Made by a program: the position numbers and the translations under genes. Shown piece by piece: positions 7,939 through 16,218 of a DNA stretch of 64,000 nucleotides (positions are counted from its first letter, which is position 1; every line of letters begins with the position of its first letter). The stretch is from an uncultured Pseudomonadota bacterium (GTDB taxonomy: Bacteria; Myxococcota_A; UBA796; GCA-2862545), in contig CAJXTB010000010.1 of assembly GCA_913061235.1 (NCBI GenBank), positions 62,001 to 126,000 of the forward strand, in the 5' to 3' direction. The notes below the pieces were generated by a model. The model saw only the letters and a program-made list of their open reading frames with translations. It had not been told where the DNA came from and ran no database searches.

Positions 7939-10220
7939 GTGTCCTCCAGATGGGTGATGCGACGGTCTACGGACATGGCGCCCCATACCATCCATGCACT
8001 CGATAGCGGCATGAGGATGGCAGCGATGAGCGGGTTTATCAGACCGAATGACGCGGCGACCACCGCAAGAATATTGTAGGTAAAGGCGCGCCGCATGTTT
8101 GTGCGGACGGCGTCTTGTGTGGCCCGAGCACCGGCGAATGCGGCGACGATGGGGCGAAGGGCGCTGGTGGTGACCACTGCGTCTGACAGAAGCACTGCGG
8201 AGGTGACGCCGGTGTGCATGGCAAAGCCAACGTCTGCCGCTGCGAGGGCTTCGCTGTCGTTCAACCCATCTCCCACAAAGGCGACATGGCCGTTGAGGCG
8301 TGCTGCGCGAATGACAGCGCCCTTTTGCTCTGGCGTGGCCCCGCCGGTGGCCTGGTCGGCCCCGAGGTCACTTCCCATAGCTTCGGTGACCGCAGCGTTG
8401 TCACCCGAGAGCAGTGCGACGGATACCCCGGCATTCTGGAGTTGTTGTACGGACTTTCGTGCGTCTGGATGGGCGCGGTCGCCAAGCTCGATGGTGCCGA
8501 GGACCTCGGTGCCTTCGCACAGAACGACCCTTCCAGCGCCGCCGCTCTGAAGGTGCAGCAATCGACCGCCATAGTTGCCGCTGACCCCAACACCCGGGGT
8601 CTCGTTGCGGTCGGTCATCAGCGGTAGGGGAAGCTCGCGTCGTGCGGCTTCGGCCAGCAGCGCCTTGGCGATGGGGTGGCGACTGCTGCGCTCAAGGCCA
8701 GCGGCCAGTCGCAGGATTTCGTTGTCTGCTGTAAGAACGACAGGGGTGCCTTGAGTGACAGTGCCTGTCTTGTCCATCAGCAGGGTCTTCACGGACGCTA
8801 AGGTCAACAGTCGACCGCCATCTCGGAACACGACCCCGCGTCTGGCGACGGCCCCGAGACCCGAGGCGACTGCCAAGGGAACACTCAGACCGAGTGCACA
8901 CGGACAGGCAACCACGAGGACGGCTACGGTGACCTCAATGCCGGTATGTAGGCCGGAGAGGGCGGTCCAGACAGCACCTGCGGCGAGGGCGATGCCCACG
9001 GTCACCACGGTGAACCACGGGGCGAGGCGGTCGGTGGGGTGTTCGGGCATTGGCCGGTCGGTGGCGTCGCGAACTGCGGCCGCCATGCGCATGGCTACGG
9101 TATCTTCGCCAACGCGGTCTACGGCTACGGCAAGCGCTCCTTGTAAGATGGACGCTCCGGCCACAATCTCACTGCCTGTCCGTGCCTGCATGGGGGCCGA
9201 CTCACCAGTCACGATGGCCATCTGTACGTCTGCTGTGCCCTGAATGACGGTGCCGTCCGCGGGGGCTTCATCCCCCAAGCCGAGCTCCACCACGTCGCCA
9301 ACGCAGAGCTCGGCTATCGCAACGTCTTCGACGCCTGTTGCTGTTCGCCGTCGGGCCGTCATGGGCAAGCTCGCGGCAATCGCGGACGCTGCATCTGCTG
9401 CTGCGCGTCGTCCTCGTTTTTCGAGTAGACGTCCGGTCAACAGGAGTGTGACGAGCATGCCGAGACTGTCTAGATAGGCTTCTGCGCCGAGCAGGGTCTG
9501 GGCGATGCCATGTGTGTATAGAACACCTACGGCCAGCGCAATGGGCACGTCCATACCCACGCGTGCTACGCGCAGGCCGCGCCAGGCGCCCGAGAAGAAG
9601 GGGGCTGCCGAGTACAGCGCAATCGGTGTGGCTAGGGCGAGAGAGCCCCAGCGGAACATGCTCTGAAAGCGAGGGGCCATGCCGTCTGACCAGCCTGCGT
9701 ACAGACTGATGGTGAGCAGCATGAGGTTTGCTGTGCAGAAGGCGGCCACGCCCATTCGGATGAGGGTGTCGTCCCAGGGTTCTGCAGCGCCGACAGGGCG
9801 TGGTGCGTAGCCGATACTGGCAATGACACTGGCTACTTGCCGCGTAGTGAGGGACTGTGGGTCAAAGCGCACATGGGTTCGACCGGTGGCGTAGGACACG
9901 GTGACGTCGTCGATACCGTCGGTCTGTGCGAGTAGGTGTTCGACGACCCAGGTACACGATGCGCAGCGCAAGCCGTCGACTTGTAGGGTGACGCTGCACG
10001 ACCCGTTGTCTTCGGAGCGAGTGGGGACCGCTTCCCAGGCGCCCTTGAGCTGCTCTGGCCGCTGTCCAGCGACGTCTCGACGCGTGTAGTAATCGCCCAG
10101 GCCAGCGTCATGCACCAACGCGTAGGCAAGCTCGCAGCCGTGGCAACAAAAGGCGTCGTCTCCCTCCACCGCCAAGTCGCAGTGTGGGCACCGTCCGACC
10201 TGGGTGGAGACGGCGCTCAT
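7929..10220 (-). CDS. ccoI: Copper-exporting P-type ATPase CcoI/FixI
   Basis: This 763-residue P1B-type ATPase moves copper across the inner membrane for assembly of the cbb3 binuclear centre. The N-terminus has a Cys-rich module (CPHC at 11-14, CCHGC at 25-29) typical of FixI/CcoI, then a heavy-metal domain with CASC (86-89). Actuator TGES is at 338-341, the metal-transport CPC at 439-441, phosphorylation site DKTGT at 483-487, the P1B marker His-Pro at 515-516 and hinge GDGLND at 650-655. Several hydrophobic helices lie at ~155-270 and ~400-460, with more near the C-terminus. It follows ccoH by one base and overlaps ccoS, which rules for CcoI over CopA. Confidence 0.95.
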   Translation of the reverse strand: MSAVSTQVGRCPHCDLAVEGDDAFCCHGCELAYALVHDAGLGDYYTRRDVAGQRPEQLKGAWEAVPTRSEDNGSCSVTLQVDGLRCASCTWVVEHLLAQTDGIDDVTVSYATGRTHVRFDPQSLTTRQVASVIASIGYAPRPVGAAEPWDDTLIRMGVAAFCTANLMLLTISLYAGWSDGMAPRFQSMFRWGSLALATPIALYSAAPFFSGAWRGLRVARVGMDVPIALAVGVLYTHGIAQTLLGAEAYLDSLGMLVTLLLTGRLLEKRGRRAAADAASAIAASLPMTARRRTATGVEDVAIAELCVGDVVELGLGDEAPADGTVIQGTADVQMAIVTGESAPMQARTGSEIVAGASILQGALAVAVDRVGEDTVAMRMAAAVRDATDRPMPEHPTDRLAPWFTVVTVGIALAAGAVWTALSGLHTGIEVTVAVLVVACPCALGLSVPLAVASGLGAVARRGVVFRDGGRLLTLASVKTLLMDKTGTVTQGTPVVLTADNEILRLAAGLERSSRHPIAKALLAEAARRELPLPLMTDRNETPGVGVSGNYGGRLLHLQSGGAGRVVLCEGTEVLGTIELGDRAHPDARKSVQQLQNAGVSVALLSGDNAAVTEAMGSDLGADQATGGATPEQKGAVIRAARLNGHVAFVGDGLNDSEALAAADVGFAMHTGVTSAVLLSDAVVTTSALRPIVAAFAGARATQDAVRTNMRRAFTYNILAVVAASFGLINPLIAAILMPLSSAWMVWGAMSVDRRITHLEDTWT

Positions 10221-10221
10221 G

Positions 10222-10398
10222 TCAGCGCTCGATTGCGGTGGTGTACGCCGGGTCTACAATCGGCGCGGATTGAACCGCTTGGTAGATGAAGAAGAAGTTC
10301 CACAGCACCATGATGCCGAAGGCCACTCCGATCCCTAGGGGGAACCACAGTCCGCGCTCTGTGAAGCTCTTGGGTGTGTTGTCGGCGTTGTCGGTCAT
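10222..10398 (-). CDS. ccoH: Minimal CcoH/FixH-like protein (58 residues)
   Basis: This short gene lies between ccoG and ccoI, exactly where ccoH/fixH normally sits. Its ATG overlaps the ccoG stop (ATGA) and its stop is one base before ccoI. The product has a polar N-terminus, one transmembrane helix (LGIGVAFGIMVLWNFFFIY) and about 18 further residues ending in AYTTAIER, which resembles the N-x-x-x...P-x-Y start of the FixH periplasmic part. Usual CcoH proteins are around 150 residues with a full periplasmic domain, which is absent here. The membrane segment is the part known to contact the oxidase, so it may still work. Identification rests on position and the helix, so it is moderate. Confidence 0.7.
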   Translation of the reverse strand: MTDNADNTPKSFTERGLWFPLGIGVAFGIMVLWNFFFIYQAVQSAPIVDPAYTTAIER

Positions 10399-11717
10399 CC
10401 CTGGCCTCCGTGTGGCGCTAGGAAGGTAGCATCTACCGTGCGTGTGGCATCGGCATTGCGTACGGTGACTTCAAACGGTTGGCTACCGTTGGCTTCGTTG
10501 GCGGGGATACGCAGGACCAGTGGGATGGTGCGGCCTTCACCAGGCTCCAGCAGGACGGGGGCCACGGAGACCACCACGTTCTCTAGGCCGACAACACCAA
10601 CCGCGAACCCATGGGTCTTGTTGGGGTCGTTGTTGACGATGCGCAGCATGTAGGTGTTTGAGACCATGCCCTGTTCGTCTACTTGGAAGGTACTTCCTGC
10701 CATCCGGTTCAGACTGATTTCGACCGGGTTGTGTAGGAAGATTCCGCTGATCAGGGCGATACCAAGGCCGGAGATGATGGCCCCGTACAGCAGTGTACGA
10801 GGGCGCAGCCAACGGGTCTTGCCGCCTTCCTCTTCGGTCAGCGTGGAGTACCGAACGATGGTCTCGTGTCCGAGAGGCTCCATGACGCTCGTACAGGCGT
10901 CAACGCAGCGTGCACAGTTGATGCATTCGAGCTGGAATCCGTCGCGAATGTCGATGCCCATGGGACAAACGTTCACGCACTTGCCGCAGTCGAAGCAGTC
11001 GCCGTTCTGGGAGAATGCCTTGCCCTTGCCAATTGGCTTGGTGTGGTCGAAGGCGACCATCAAGCTGTCGCTGTCCGTGAGCGCGCTCTGGAAGCGTGCA
11101 TAGGGGCAAAGGTAGATGCACAGCTGTTCGCGGAAGTACAGCCAGTCGACCATGGCGCCTGCGGACAGGATTCCGACCATGATGTAGTCAACCGGGCCGG
11201 CCTGGAAGGTCCAGATCTCGCTGGAGCCCGCGAAGTAGGACATGACGGTCAGGCCGAGGGCTATGGAAAGCACCTGGAGAACCGTGATCTTGGCTGTCTT
11301 GCGCCAGATTTTATCGAAGTTCCACGGGCCCGCGTCACGCCGTTGACGCTTGAGACCTTCGCCCTCGATGGCGGTCTCAACCAGTCGGACCCACTCTTCG
11401 AGGAAGACCGTCTGGGGACACAACCAGCCGCACCAAAGGCGGCCAAAGAGCGCGCTGATTGCGAACAGAGCGAAAGCCGCAATCAGGGCCGTGAGAGCGA
11501 TGAGGAAGCCGTCGCTCGCGGTGAAGATCTGGCCCAGCATGAACAGGCGTCGTGCTGGGAGATCGATCCGCAGAAGTGGATTTCCACCTATGCTGATCCA
11601 TGGGGCGATGAACAGCGCCGCGATGAGGAGTTGGCCGCTCCAGCGATGGAGCCGTTGAAACGACCCCACTGACTGGCGGTAATAGACCCACTTTCGCGTA
11701 CCACTGAACAAACTCAT
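10395..11717 (-). CDS. ccoG: cbb3 maturation ferredoxin-like protein CcoG/FixG
   Basis: This 440-residue membrane iron-sulfur protein acts in copper reduction or delivery for cbb3 oxidase. Transmembrane helices flank the CGWLCPQTVFLEEW signature near residue 96 and the CIYLCPYARFQ signature near 200. Two 4Fe-4S motifs follow (Cys241, 244, 247, 251 and Cys265, 268, 271, 275). A further helix near 310 leads to an immunoglobulin-like periplasmic C-terminus (about 335-440). ATG 11717 is 7 bases after the ccoP stop and leads directly into the family start (SLFSGTRKWVYYR). Confidence 0.94.
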   Translation of the reverse strand: MSLFSGTRKWVYYRQSVGSFQRLHRWSGQLLIAALFIAPWISIGGNPLLRIDLPARRLFMLGQIFTASDGFLIALTALIAAFALFAISALFGRLWCGWLCPQTVFLEEWVRLVETAIEGEGLKRQRRDAGPWNFDKIWRKTAKITVLQVLSIALGLTVMSYFAGSSEIWTFQAGPVDYIMVGILSAGAMVDWLYFREQLCIYLCPYARFQSALTDSDSLMVAFDHTKPIGKGKAFSQNGDCFDCGKCVNVCPMGIDIRDGFQLECINCARCVDACTSVMEPLGHETIVRYSTLTEEEGGKTRWLRPRTLLYGAIISGLGIALISGIFLHNPVEISLNRMAGSTFQVDEQGMVSNTYMLRIVNNDPNKTHGFAVGVVGLENVVVSVAPVLLEPGEGRTIPLVLRIPANEANGSQPFEVTVRNADATRTVDATFLAPHGGQG

Positions 11718-11724
11718 GACGACC

Positions 11725-12609
11725 TCACTCTGCGGTCTGCTCGTGCACATACTGTGCCACTAATTCGATCTTGGCCGGTCCAAGGATGGGGCCCCAGGCA
11801 ATCATGCCCTTCTCAGCCACGCCAACAGTGATGATGCGGGTGATAGTTTCGAGGTCTCCCCCGTGAATCCACTCGTCGTCGATGAGGTTGGGGCCTACGC
11901 CACCGGTCATATCTGCCATGTGGCAGGCAGTGCAGTTCGCGGCGAAGATGCTCTCACCCGTGATTGAGGGGTCGAGCACTTCAACGGCGGCCACGACAAC
12001 GTCATTTCCGGCGTTCTCTGTGCCGTCCACTACGGGCTCTCCACCGCCTACAACCGGTTCAACGGCCACTACGACAACGGGCTCTGCCGGCGCCAAGTCC
12101 ACAACATTCGGGTCGCGCTTCGACACGATGTAGGCGGTGAGCGCTTGAATATTCTCACCGCTGAGCATGGTGCCCCAGGCTGGCATTCCCTTGGCCAATA
12201 CACCGTTCTTGATGGTGGAGATGACCGATTCTGGAGAGCTTCCGTGAATCCACTCAGCATCGATCAGGTTGGGCCCGCCGCCGGCTCCGCCGGTCATTTC
12301 CGCACCGTGGCAAACCACACAGTTCTGGGTGAAAACACCCTCTCCCTCGGCGACCATCTCGTCGGTCATCACGAAGGCAATGGCGTCATCGTTCTCTGGC
12401 CACTGGACCGCGGCTGCGGCCATCTCTTGGTTGTATTGATCAACCTGAGAGTTGCCGGCGATGGCGTGGTAGCTGATCCCGTAGATGGGCGCCCAGATGA
12501 TGGTCATTGCGAACAGAGCAAGCCACCAGTCGGGAAGGGGATTGTCGTACTCTTCGATTCCGTCTGCGTCGGCGCCGTGGCCGAGAATCTCGTTGGTTTC
12601 TTTAGCCAT
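11725..12609 (-). CDS. ccoP: cbb3 oxidase dihaem cytochrome c subunit CcoP
   Basis: This 294-residue subunit carries electrons from the bc1 complex or soluble cytochromes to CcoO/CcoN. The N-terminal part has one membrane helix (WWLALFAMTIIWAPIYGISY) preceded by EYDNPLPDWW, the CcoP hallmark. Two cytochrome c domains carry CVVCH (97-101) and CTACH (226-230), with Met ligands in GMPAWG and the matching GMIAWG. The two domains are near repeats (HG-x-E-M-T-GG / H-M-A-D-M-T-GG) joined by an unusually long Val/Pro/Glu linker (170-213). The start is ATG 12609; the open frame upstream to 12684 runs into ccoQ. Confidence 0.95.
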   Translation of the reverse strand: MAKETNEILGHGADADGIEEYDNPLPDWWLALFAMTIIWAPIYGISYHAIAGNSQVDQYNQEMAAAAVQWPENDDAIAFVMTDEMVAEGEGVFTQNCVVCHGAEMTGGAGGGPNLIDAEWIHGSSPESVISTIKNGVLAKGMPAWGTMLSGENIQALTAYIVSKRDPNVVDLAPAEPVVVVAVEPVVGGGEPVVDGTENAGNDVVVAAVEVLDPSITGESIFAANCTACHMADMTGGVGPNLIDDEWIHGGDLETITRIITVGVAEKGMIAWGPILGPAKIELVAQYVHEQTAE

Positions 12610-12610
12610 C

Positions 12611-12778
12611 TTAGTTCTCCTCAAACGGCATGTTGGCAGCTTCTTCCATGGCGGCACGCCTAGATGGCGACCAGACCCATGCAATCCACCCGATCATTGC
12701 GCCCATGAACACCACGGTCATGACACCCATCGTCCAGCCGAGCTGAACCATGGTGGCACCTTCTTTGAGCACGGTCAT
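12611..12778 (-). CDS. ccoQ: cbb3 oxidase subunit CcoQ
   Basis: A 55-residue single-helix protein between ccoO and ccoP. The hydrophobic segment (TMGVMTVVFMGAMIGWIAWV) is followed by WSPSRRAAMEEAANMPFEE, the usual CcoQ tail of W-x-P-x-R then acidic residues. Its ATG overlaps the ccoO stop by 4 bases. CcoQ stabilises the NOP complex. Confidence 0.88.
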   Translation of the reverse strand: MTVLKEGATMVQLGWTMGVMTVVFMGAMIGWIAWVWSPSRRAAMEEAANMPFEEN

Positions 12779-13479
12779 TGCGCACCCCCTTCGGCGACGT
12801 CCTCGGCTTCGTCCTCCGGAATGTCGGTTCCCAGCCGCTGTAGATAAGCGGTCAGGGCGATGATTTCGTCGTCCCAAGAGGCTTCGATGCCAGCCTCTGC
12901 GAGTCGGGCGACGATGACACCGCCCTGCTCTTGCATAGCGGCCTCGGCCCCGTCGATGTCTGCATCAGAGTACGGCGTGCCCACGAAGGCCAGAGCCCGC
13001 ATTGTGGCTTGGGTGTCGGCCGGGTCGATCTTCCACTCAAGCAGCCACTTGTAGGGTGGCATGATGCTTCCGGGCGACATGGAACGTGGGTCCTTCATGT
13101 GCTCGTAGTGCCAGACGGCGTCCGGGCGCAGAAGACCTTCGCGGTGAAGGTCCGGTCCGATGCGACGCGAGCCCAGGAGGAACGGCCTGTCCCAGCTGTA
13201 CTCGACTGCATGCGACCACTCGCCATAGCGAAGGGTCTCGTCCCGGAATGGACGAACCATCTGCGAGTGGCAGTTCACACAGCCTTCGCGGATGTAGATG
13301 TCTCGGCCTGTGACTTCGAGTGCGGTGTACGGAGCGGGTAGTTCTTCCATATGGCCAGAGCCAACGGTGAACATAGGTACGATTTCAACCAATCCACCGA
13401 TACTAATGGCGATGGTAGTTACGATTGCGAAGACGCCTGCGCGGCCCTCAAGTAAACGGCGGTGCCAGTGGTCAGCCAT
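12775..13479 (-). CDS. ccoO: cbb3 oxidase monohaem cytochrome c subunit CcoO
   Basis: This 234-residue subunit is anchored by one N-terminal helix (GVFAIVTTIAISIGGLVEIV) and carries a single haem c at CVNCH (67-71) in REGCVNCHSQMVRPFRDETLRYG, the most conserved stretch of the family. The SPGSIMPPYKWL segment near 145 supplies the axial Met. The Glu/Asp-rich C-terminus is not unusual. The start ATG 13479 lies 9 bases after the ccoN stop. Confidence 0.96.
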   Translation of the reverse strand: MADHWHRRLLEGRAGVFAIVTTIAISIGGLVEIVPMFTVGSGHMEELPAPYTALEVTGRDIYIREGCVNCHSQMVRPFRDETLRYGEWSHAVEYSWDRPFLLGSRRIGPDLHREGLLRPDAVWHYEHMKDPRSMSPGSIMPPYKWLLEWKIDPADTQATMRALAFVGTPYSDADIDGAEAAMQEQGGVIVARLAEAGIEASWDDEIIALTAYLQRLGTDIPEDEAEDVAEGGAQ

Positions 13480-13488
13480 GGGTCACCC

Positions 13489-14922
13489 TCACTTTGCGGC
13501 TTGCGGAATGGCGGCCGGACGTGGTTTGAACCACACGGTCGCAATGAAGTTGTAGGCCATCAGGAAGACGCCACACAGGTAGAGGGTTCCGCCGATGAGA
13601 CGGCCCCAGTAGAACGGTTCAAGCGTGTGGACGATGTCCAGGAAGAATGGGTACTGAAGCTGGCCACCTTCGTTGATGGCGCGGGCCATCAGACCTTCAG
13701 TGAGGCCGGCGCCCCAAAGAGAGACGGTGTACAGAACCACGCCAATCGTGGCCGTCCAGAAGTGGGTGGTGGCGAGCGACACACTGTACAGCTCGCGCTT
13801 CCACAACCTTGGAACGAGCCAGTACATGGTGCCGAAACCCATCATCCCAACCCAACCGAGTGCACCCGAGTGCACGTGACCAACAACCCAGTTGGTAAAG
13901 TGCGACAGAGCGCTCACGGAGCGAATCGACATCATTGGTCCTTCGAAGGTAGACATTCCGTAGAAGCTGACGGCGACGACCATGAACTTGAGCACTGGGT
14001 CGGTCCGCACTTTGTCCCAAGCGCCGCGCAAGGTCAGCAGACCGTTGAGCATGCCTCCCCACGATGGAGCGAGGAGCATGATGCTGAACACCATGCCTAC
14101 GGTCTGCGCCCAGTCTGGAAGTGCCGAGTACAGCAGATGGTGAGGTCCGGCCCAGATGTATAGGAATACCAGAGCCCAGAAGTGGATAATCGACAGACGG
14201 TAGCTGTATACTGGCCGGTTCGCTGCACGTGGCAGGAAGTAGTACATCAGGCCCAAGATGGGCGTGGTGAGCAGGAAGCCCACCGCATTGTGACCGTACC
14301 ACCACTGAATCAGTGCATCCGTCATGCCGGAGTACACGGGGTAGCTGCGGGTGAGCGATGCTGGAATGGCCAAGTTGTTGACCACGTGCAACACCGGAAT
14401 CGTGATGACGAAGCTGATGTAGAACCAGATGGCTACGTACAGATGCTGTACCTTCCGATTCTTAATGGTCATGAAGAAGTTGAGCGCAAACGCTAAGAAA
14501 ACAACGGCGATGACCACGTCAATCGGCCAGATCATCTCCGCGTACTCTTTGGTCTGGGTCATGCCCATGGGTATGGTCACAATGACCGATACCAACATGG
14601 CCTGCCAGCCCCAGAAGTGGAACGCCGAGAGCTTGTCGCTCCACATCCGCACCTTGAGCAGACGCTGCATTGAGTAGTAAATACCTCCGAAGACGAAGTT
14701 TGCGGTGAACGCGAAAATCACTCCGTTGGTATGGACCGGGCGAAGCCGGCCAAACGTGAACTGGGGAATGCCCAGGCCTGCGGGCCACCACGCGAGCTGA
14801 AGCGCCAACCAGACCCCTACGGTCATGGCAGCAATTCCCCAGAACACAGTGGCGACAATAAACTTTTTGGTCACCTCGTCGTCGTAAATCTCCGACGACG
14901 CATGCTCAGCTACATCTGGCAT
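13489..14922 (-). CDS. ccoN: cbb3 oxidase catalytic subunit CcoN
   Basis: This 477-residue subunit reduces oxygen at a haem b3-CuB centre and pumps protons at high oxygen affinity. It has 12 or so membrane helices. Recognisable sites are the low-spin haem ligand region PVHTNGVIFAFTANF, the CuB His of WYGHNAVGFLLT, the His pair in AGPHHLLYSALPDW, and the haem-ligand His pair in VVGHVHSGALGWVGM. The length matches the family. ATG 14922 has AGGAGG about 5 bases upstream. It opens the nine-gene operon that ends with the globin-coupled kinase. Confidence 0.97.
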   Translation of the reverse strand: MPDVAEHASSEIYDDEVTKKFIVATVFWGIAAMTVGVWLALQLAWWPAGLGIPQFTFGRLRPVHTNGVIFAFTANFVFGGIYYSMQRLLKVRMWSDKLSAFHFWGWQAMLVSVIVTIPMGMTQTKEYAEMIWPIDVVIAVVFLAFALNFFMTIKNRKVQHLYVAIWFYISFVITIPVLHVVNNLAIPASLTRSYPVYSGMTDALIQWWYGHNAVGFLLTTPILGLMYYFLPRAANRPVYSYRLSIIHFWALVFLYIWAGPHHLLYSALPDWAQTVGMVFSIMLLAPSWGGMLNGLLTLRGAWDKVRTDPVLKFMVVAVSFYGMSTFEGPMMSIRSVSALSHFTNWVVGHVHSGALGWVGMMGFGTMYWLVPRLWKRELYSVSLATTHFWTATIGVVLYTVSLWGAGLTEGLMARAINEGGQLQYPFFLDIVHTLEPFYWGRLIGGTLYLCGVFLMAYNFIATVWFKPRPAAIPQAAK

Positions 14923-14948
14923 GGCACCTCCTATTGGCTCGGCTTGTC

Positions 14949-14966
14949 AGCAATTGTCGTGCCACC
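14949..14966 (-). promoter_or_regulatory. Sigma54 (-24/-12) promoter of the cbb3 operon
   Basis: Read leftward the sequence is TGGCACGACAATTGCT, which matches the sigma54 consensus TGGCACG-N4-TTGCA/T at every fixed position. The GG lies at 14963-14962 and the GC at 14951-14950. Transcription would start near 14938, about 16 bases before the ccoN ATG, leaving room for the ribosome site. Confidence 0.88.
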
Positions 14967-15163
14967 TCCATAAACGGGTTTCGTTGGGGTTCGAACAGAC
15001 TGCGTGTTGGCTTTCACACAGGGGGAGTGGGTGAGGACACACACTCTCGTCTGATGTTGGGCAATGCACAGACCTCGCTGGCGACGTTGTCTCGGCTTCG
15101 TAGCGGAAGATAAGTCAATTTAGACGCCGAAAAACCTGTTCTGCGCTTCCGTAAGAACGATGA
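14967..15163. promoter_or_regulatory. Shared regulatory region between two divergent sigma54 promoters
   Basis: About 195 bases separate the two -24/-12 elements. This is where enhancer sites for the NtrC-type regulator would be expected for both operons. Short imperfect dyads can be seen (for example GTGT-N7-ACAC around 15004-15019 and CGGAAG/CTTCCG near 15103-15151), but none repeats clearly enough to name as the operator. Confidence 0.4.
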
Positions 15164-15180
15164 TTGGCACGTCTCTTGCT
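15164..15180 (+). promoter_or_regulatory. Sigma54 (-24/-12) promoter of the rightward operon
   Basis: TTGGCACGTCTCTTGCT matches the sigma54 consensus perfectly, with GG at 15166-15167 and GC at 15178-15179. Transcription would start near 15191, overlapping the GGGAGG ribosome site of the first gene; the leader is therefore very short. Confidence 0.85.
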
Positions 15181-15202
15181 GGGTTTGCCCGGGAGGTTTG
15201 AT

Positions 15203-15460
15203 GTGAACCAACGTGCTGCTCCGGCCCTACTTGACCTTGTGGTCGAACAGATTGTGCGAATGCAGCGGCGTAAGGGTCGTCATGCGGCCCGTGTGTCTGT
15301 GGCAATTCCTGTTTGCCTCAACCAAGAGGGTGTGCGTGAGTCGCTGATGGCACTACTGCGGTCACCTCATGGAGCGTTGCCGGTCATTGAGCTAGTCCCA
15401 TCGACGGACGGCCGCCCGCGGCTGCTCACCGTTGATTTTGATTTGGAGCGTGTGGGATGA
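15203..15460 (+). CDS. Small protein of unknown function under sigma54 control
   Basis: An 85-residue soluble protein starting at GTG 15203, with GGGAGG 6 bases upstream. It has an amphipathic N-terminal helix (PALLDLVVEQIVRMQRRKG), then basic and beta-like segments (ARVSVAIPVCLN, RPRLLTVDFDLE) and a single Cys. An apparent earlier TTG start at 15164 would lie inside the promoter. Its stop overlaps the ATG of the next gene (ATGA). Being in a two-gene operon with a metal/thiol-transport-like membrane protein and sharing control with cbb3 suggests a part in oxidase maturation, but I recognise no family. Confidence 0.65.
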   Translation: MNQRAAPALLDLVVEQIVRMQRRKGRHAARVSVAIPVCLNQEGVRESLMALLRSPHGALPVIELVPSTDGRPRLLTVDFDLERVG

Positions 15461-16083
15461 CTGGCGTCATTGCGGTGTCCATTGCGGCGTTCGCTGGAGC
15501 TCCGCACTGCCTTGGAATGTGCGGTCCCCTGGCAGCAGCTGCCAGCAGCGAGCGCGGCTGGTTGCCGTACCATGCGGGCCGGCTGATTACATACGGCGGA
15601 CTCGGTGGATTGGCTGGTGCTTTTGGGTCTGCCATTCCTGGCCCTCCATGGCTGGTAACGGCGGTAAGCGCAGTCTTTCTTGTGGGATTCGCCGCGTCTC
15701 TCGCGGGCTGGCTGCCAGAGCCTAAGTTCGCTCTTCCCGGTGTTGTGAAGGCAGGAAGCGCGCTGCTCAAGCGCCGTGGTCCGCTGTCGCGACTGGGATT
15801 TGGCATGGTCAATGGTCTGCTACCGTGCGGCTTGCTGTACGGAACTCTCGCTGTCCCCATCTCGACCGGAAGCGCCATTCAAGGCATGGGGTTGATGGCA
15901 CTGTTCGGTGTGCTTACGGCTCTGCCGTTGTCTGCGGCGGCGCTTGGAGGACGTGTTCTCCTACAGAAGCGTCCGGCACGCCTTGTGTTGGCGGCATTGG
16001 TGTTGGTAACTGGCTTGTCAGGTCTTGCGGGACGTGGCGGCTGGTTCGTGGAGGAACCAGCACCGTGCCACACAACGCCGTAG
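15457..16083 (+). CDS. TauE/DsbD-like six-helix membrane protein (cbb3-associated)
   Basis: This 208-residue integral membrane protein belongs to the sulfite-exporter/cytochrome-biogenesis (DsbD_2/UreH-like) group often found beside cco genes. Two internally related motifs show this: GAPHCLGMCGPL near the N-terminus and GLLPCGLLYG in the second half. Both place Cys in membrane helices. These proteins have been linked to copper or thiol traffic for cbb3 assembly. The ATG overlaps the stop of the upstream small gene. The short C-terminus ends with a His- and Cys-containing tail. Confidence 0.85.
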   Translation: MTGVIAVSIAAFAGAPHCLGMCGPLAAAASSERGWLPYHAGRLITYGGLGGLAGAFGSAIPGPPWLVTAVSAVFLVGFAASLAGWLPEPKFALPGVVKAGSALLKRRGPLSRLGFGMVNGLLPCGLLYGTLAVPISTGSAIQGMGLMALFGVLTALPLSAAALGGRVLLQKRPARLVLAALVLVTGLSGLAGRGGWFVEEPAPCHTTP

Positions 16084-16133
16084 GGTTTGTCTAGGCTGTA
16101 GAATATTGGCGACCGAGCCGGGCGTTCCAGAGT

Positions 16134-16151
16134 GTTGACTTCGACGTCAAC
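16134..16151. terminator. Hairpin between convergent genes
   Basis: GTTGAC, a 6-base loop, then GTCAAC form a perfect 6-bp stem midway between the TauE-like gene and the leftward beta-helix gene. There is no T-tract, so this is a weak terminator candidate. Confidence 0.35.
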
Positions 16152-16218
16152 TGCGGCGCCACGCCTCGGGGACGTTGGTCGTTGTCATCAAGTTTGTGTG
16201 TCGAGACGTGTTCAGTCG

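Noticed and set aside
10866-11672. Rightward 268-codon open frame over ccoG
   Set aside because: Antisense shadow of ccoG, which has full 4Fe-4S motifs and operon context.
14990-15008. GGGTTCGAACAG as a tRNA T-arm
   Set aside because: No acceptor or anticodon stem can be drawn around it. No tRNA was found in the window.
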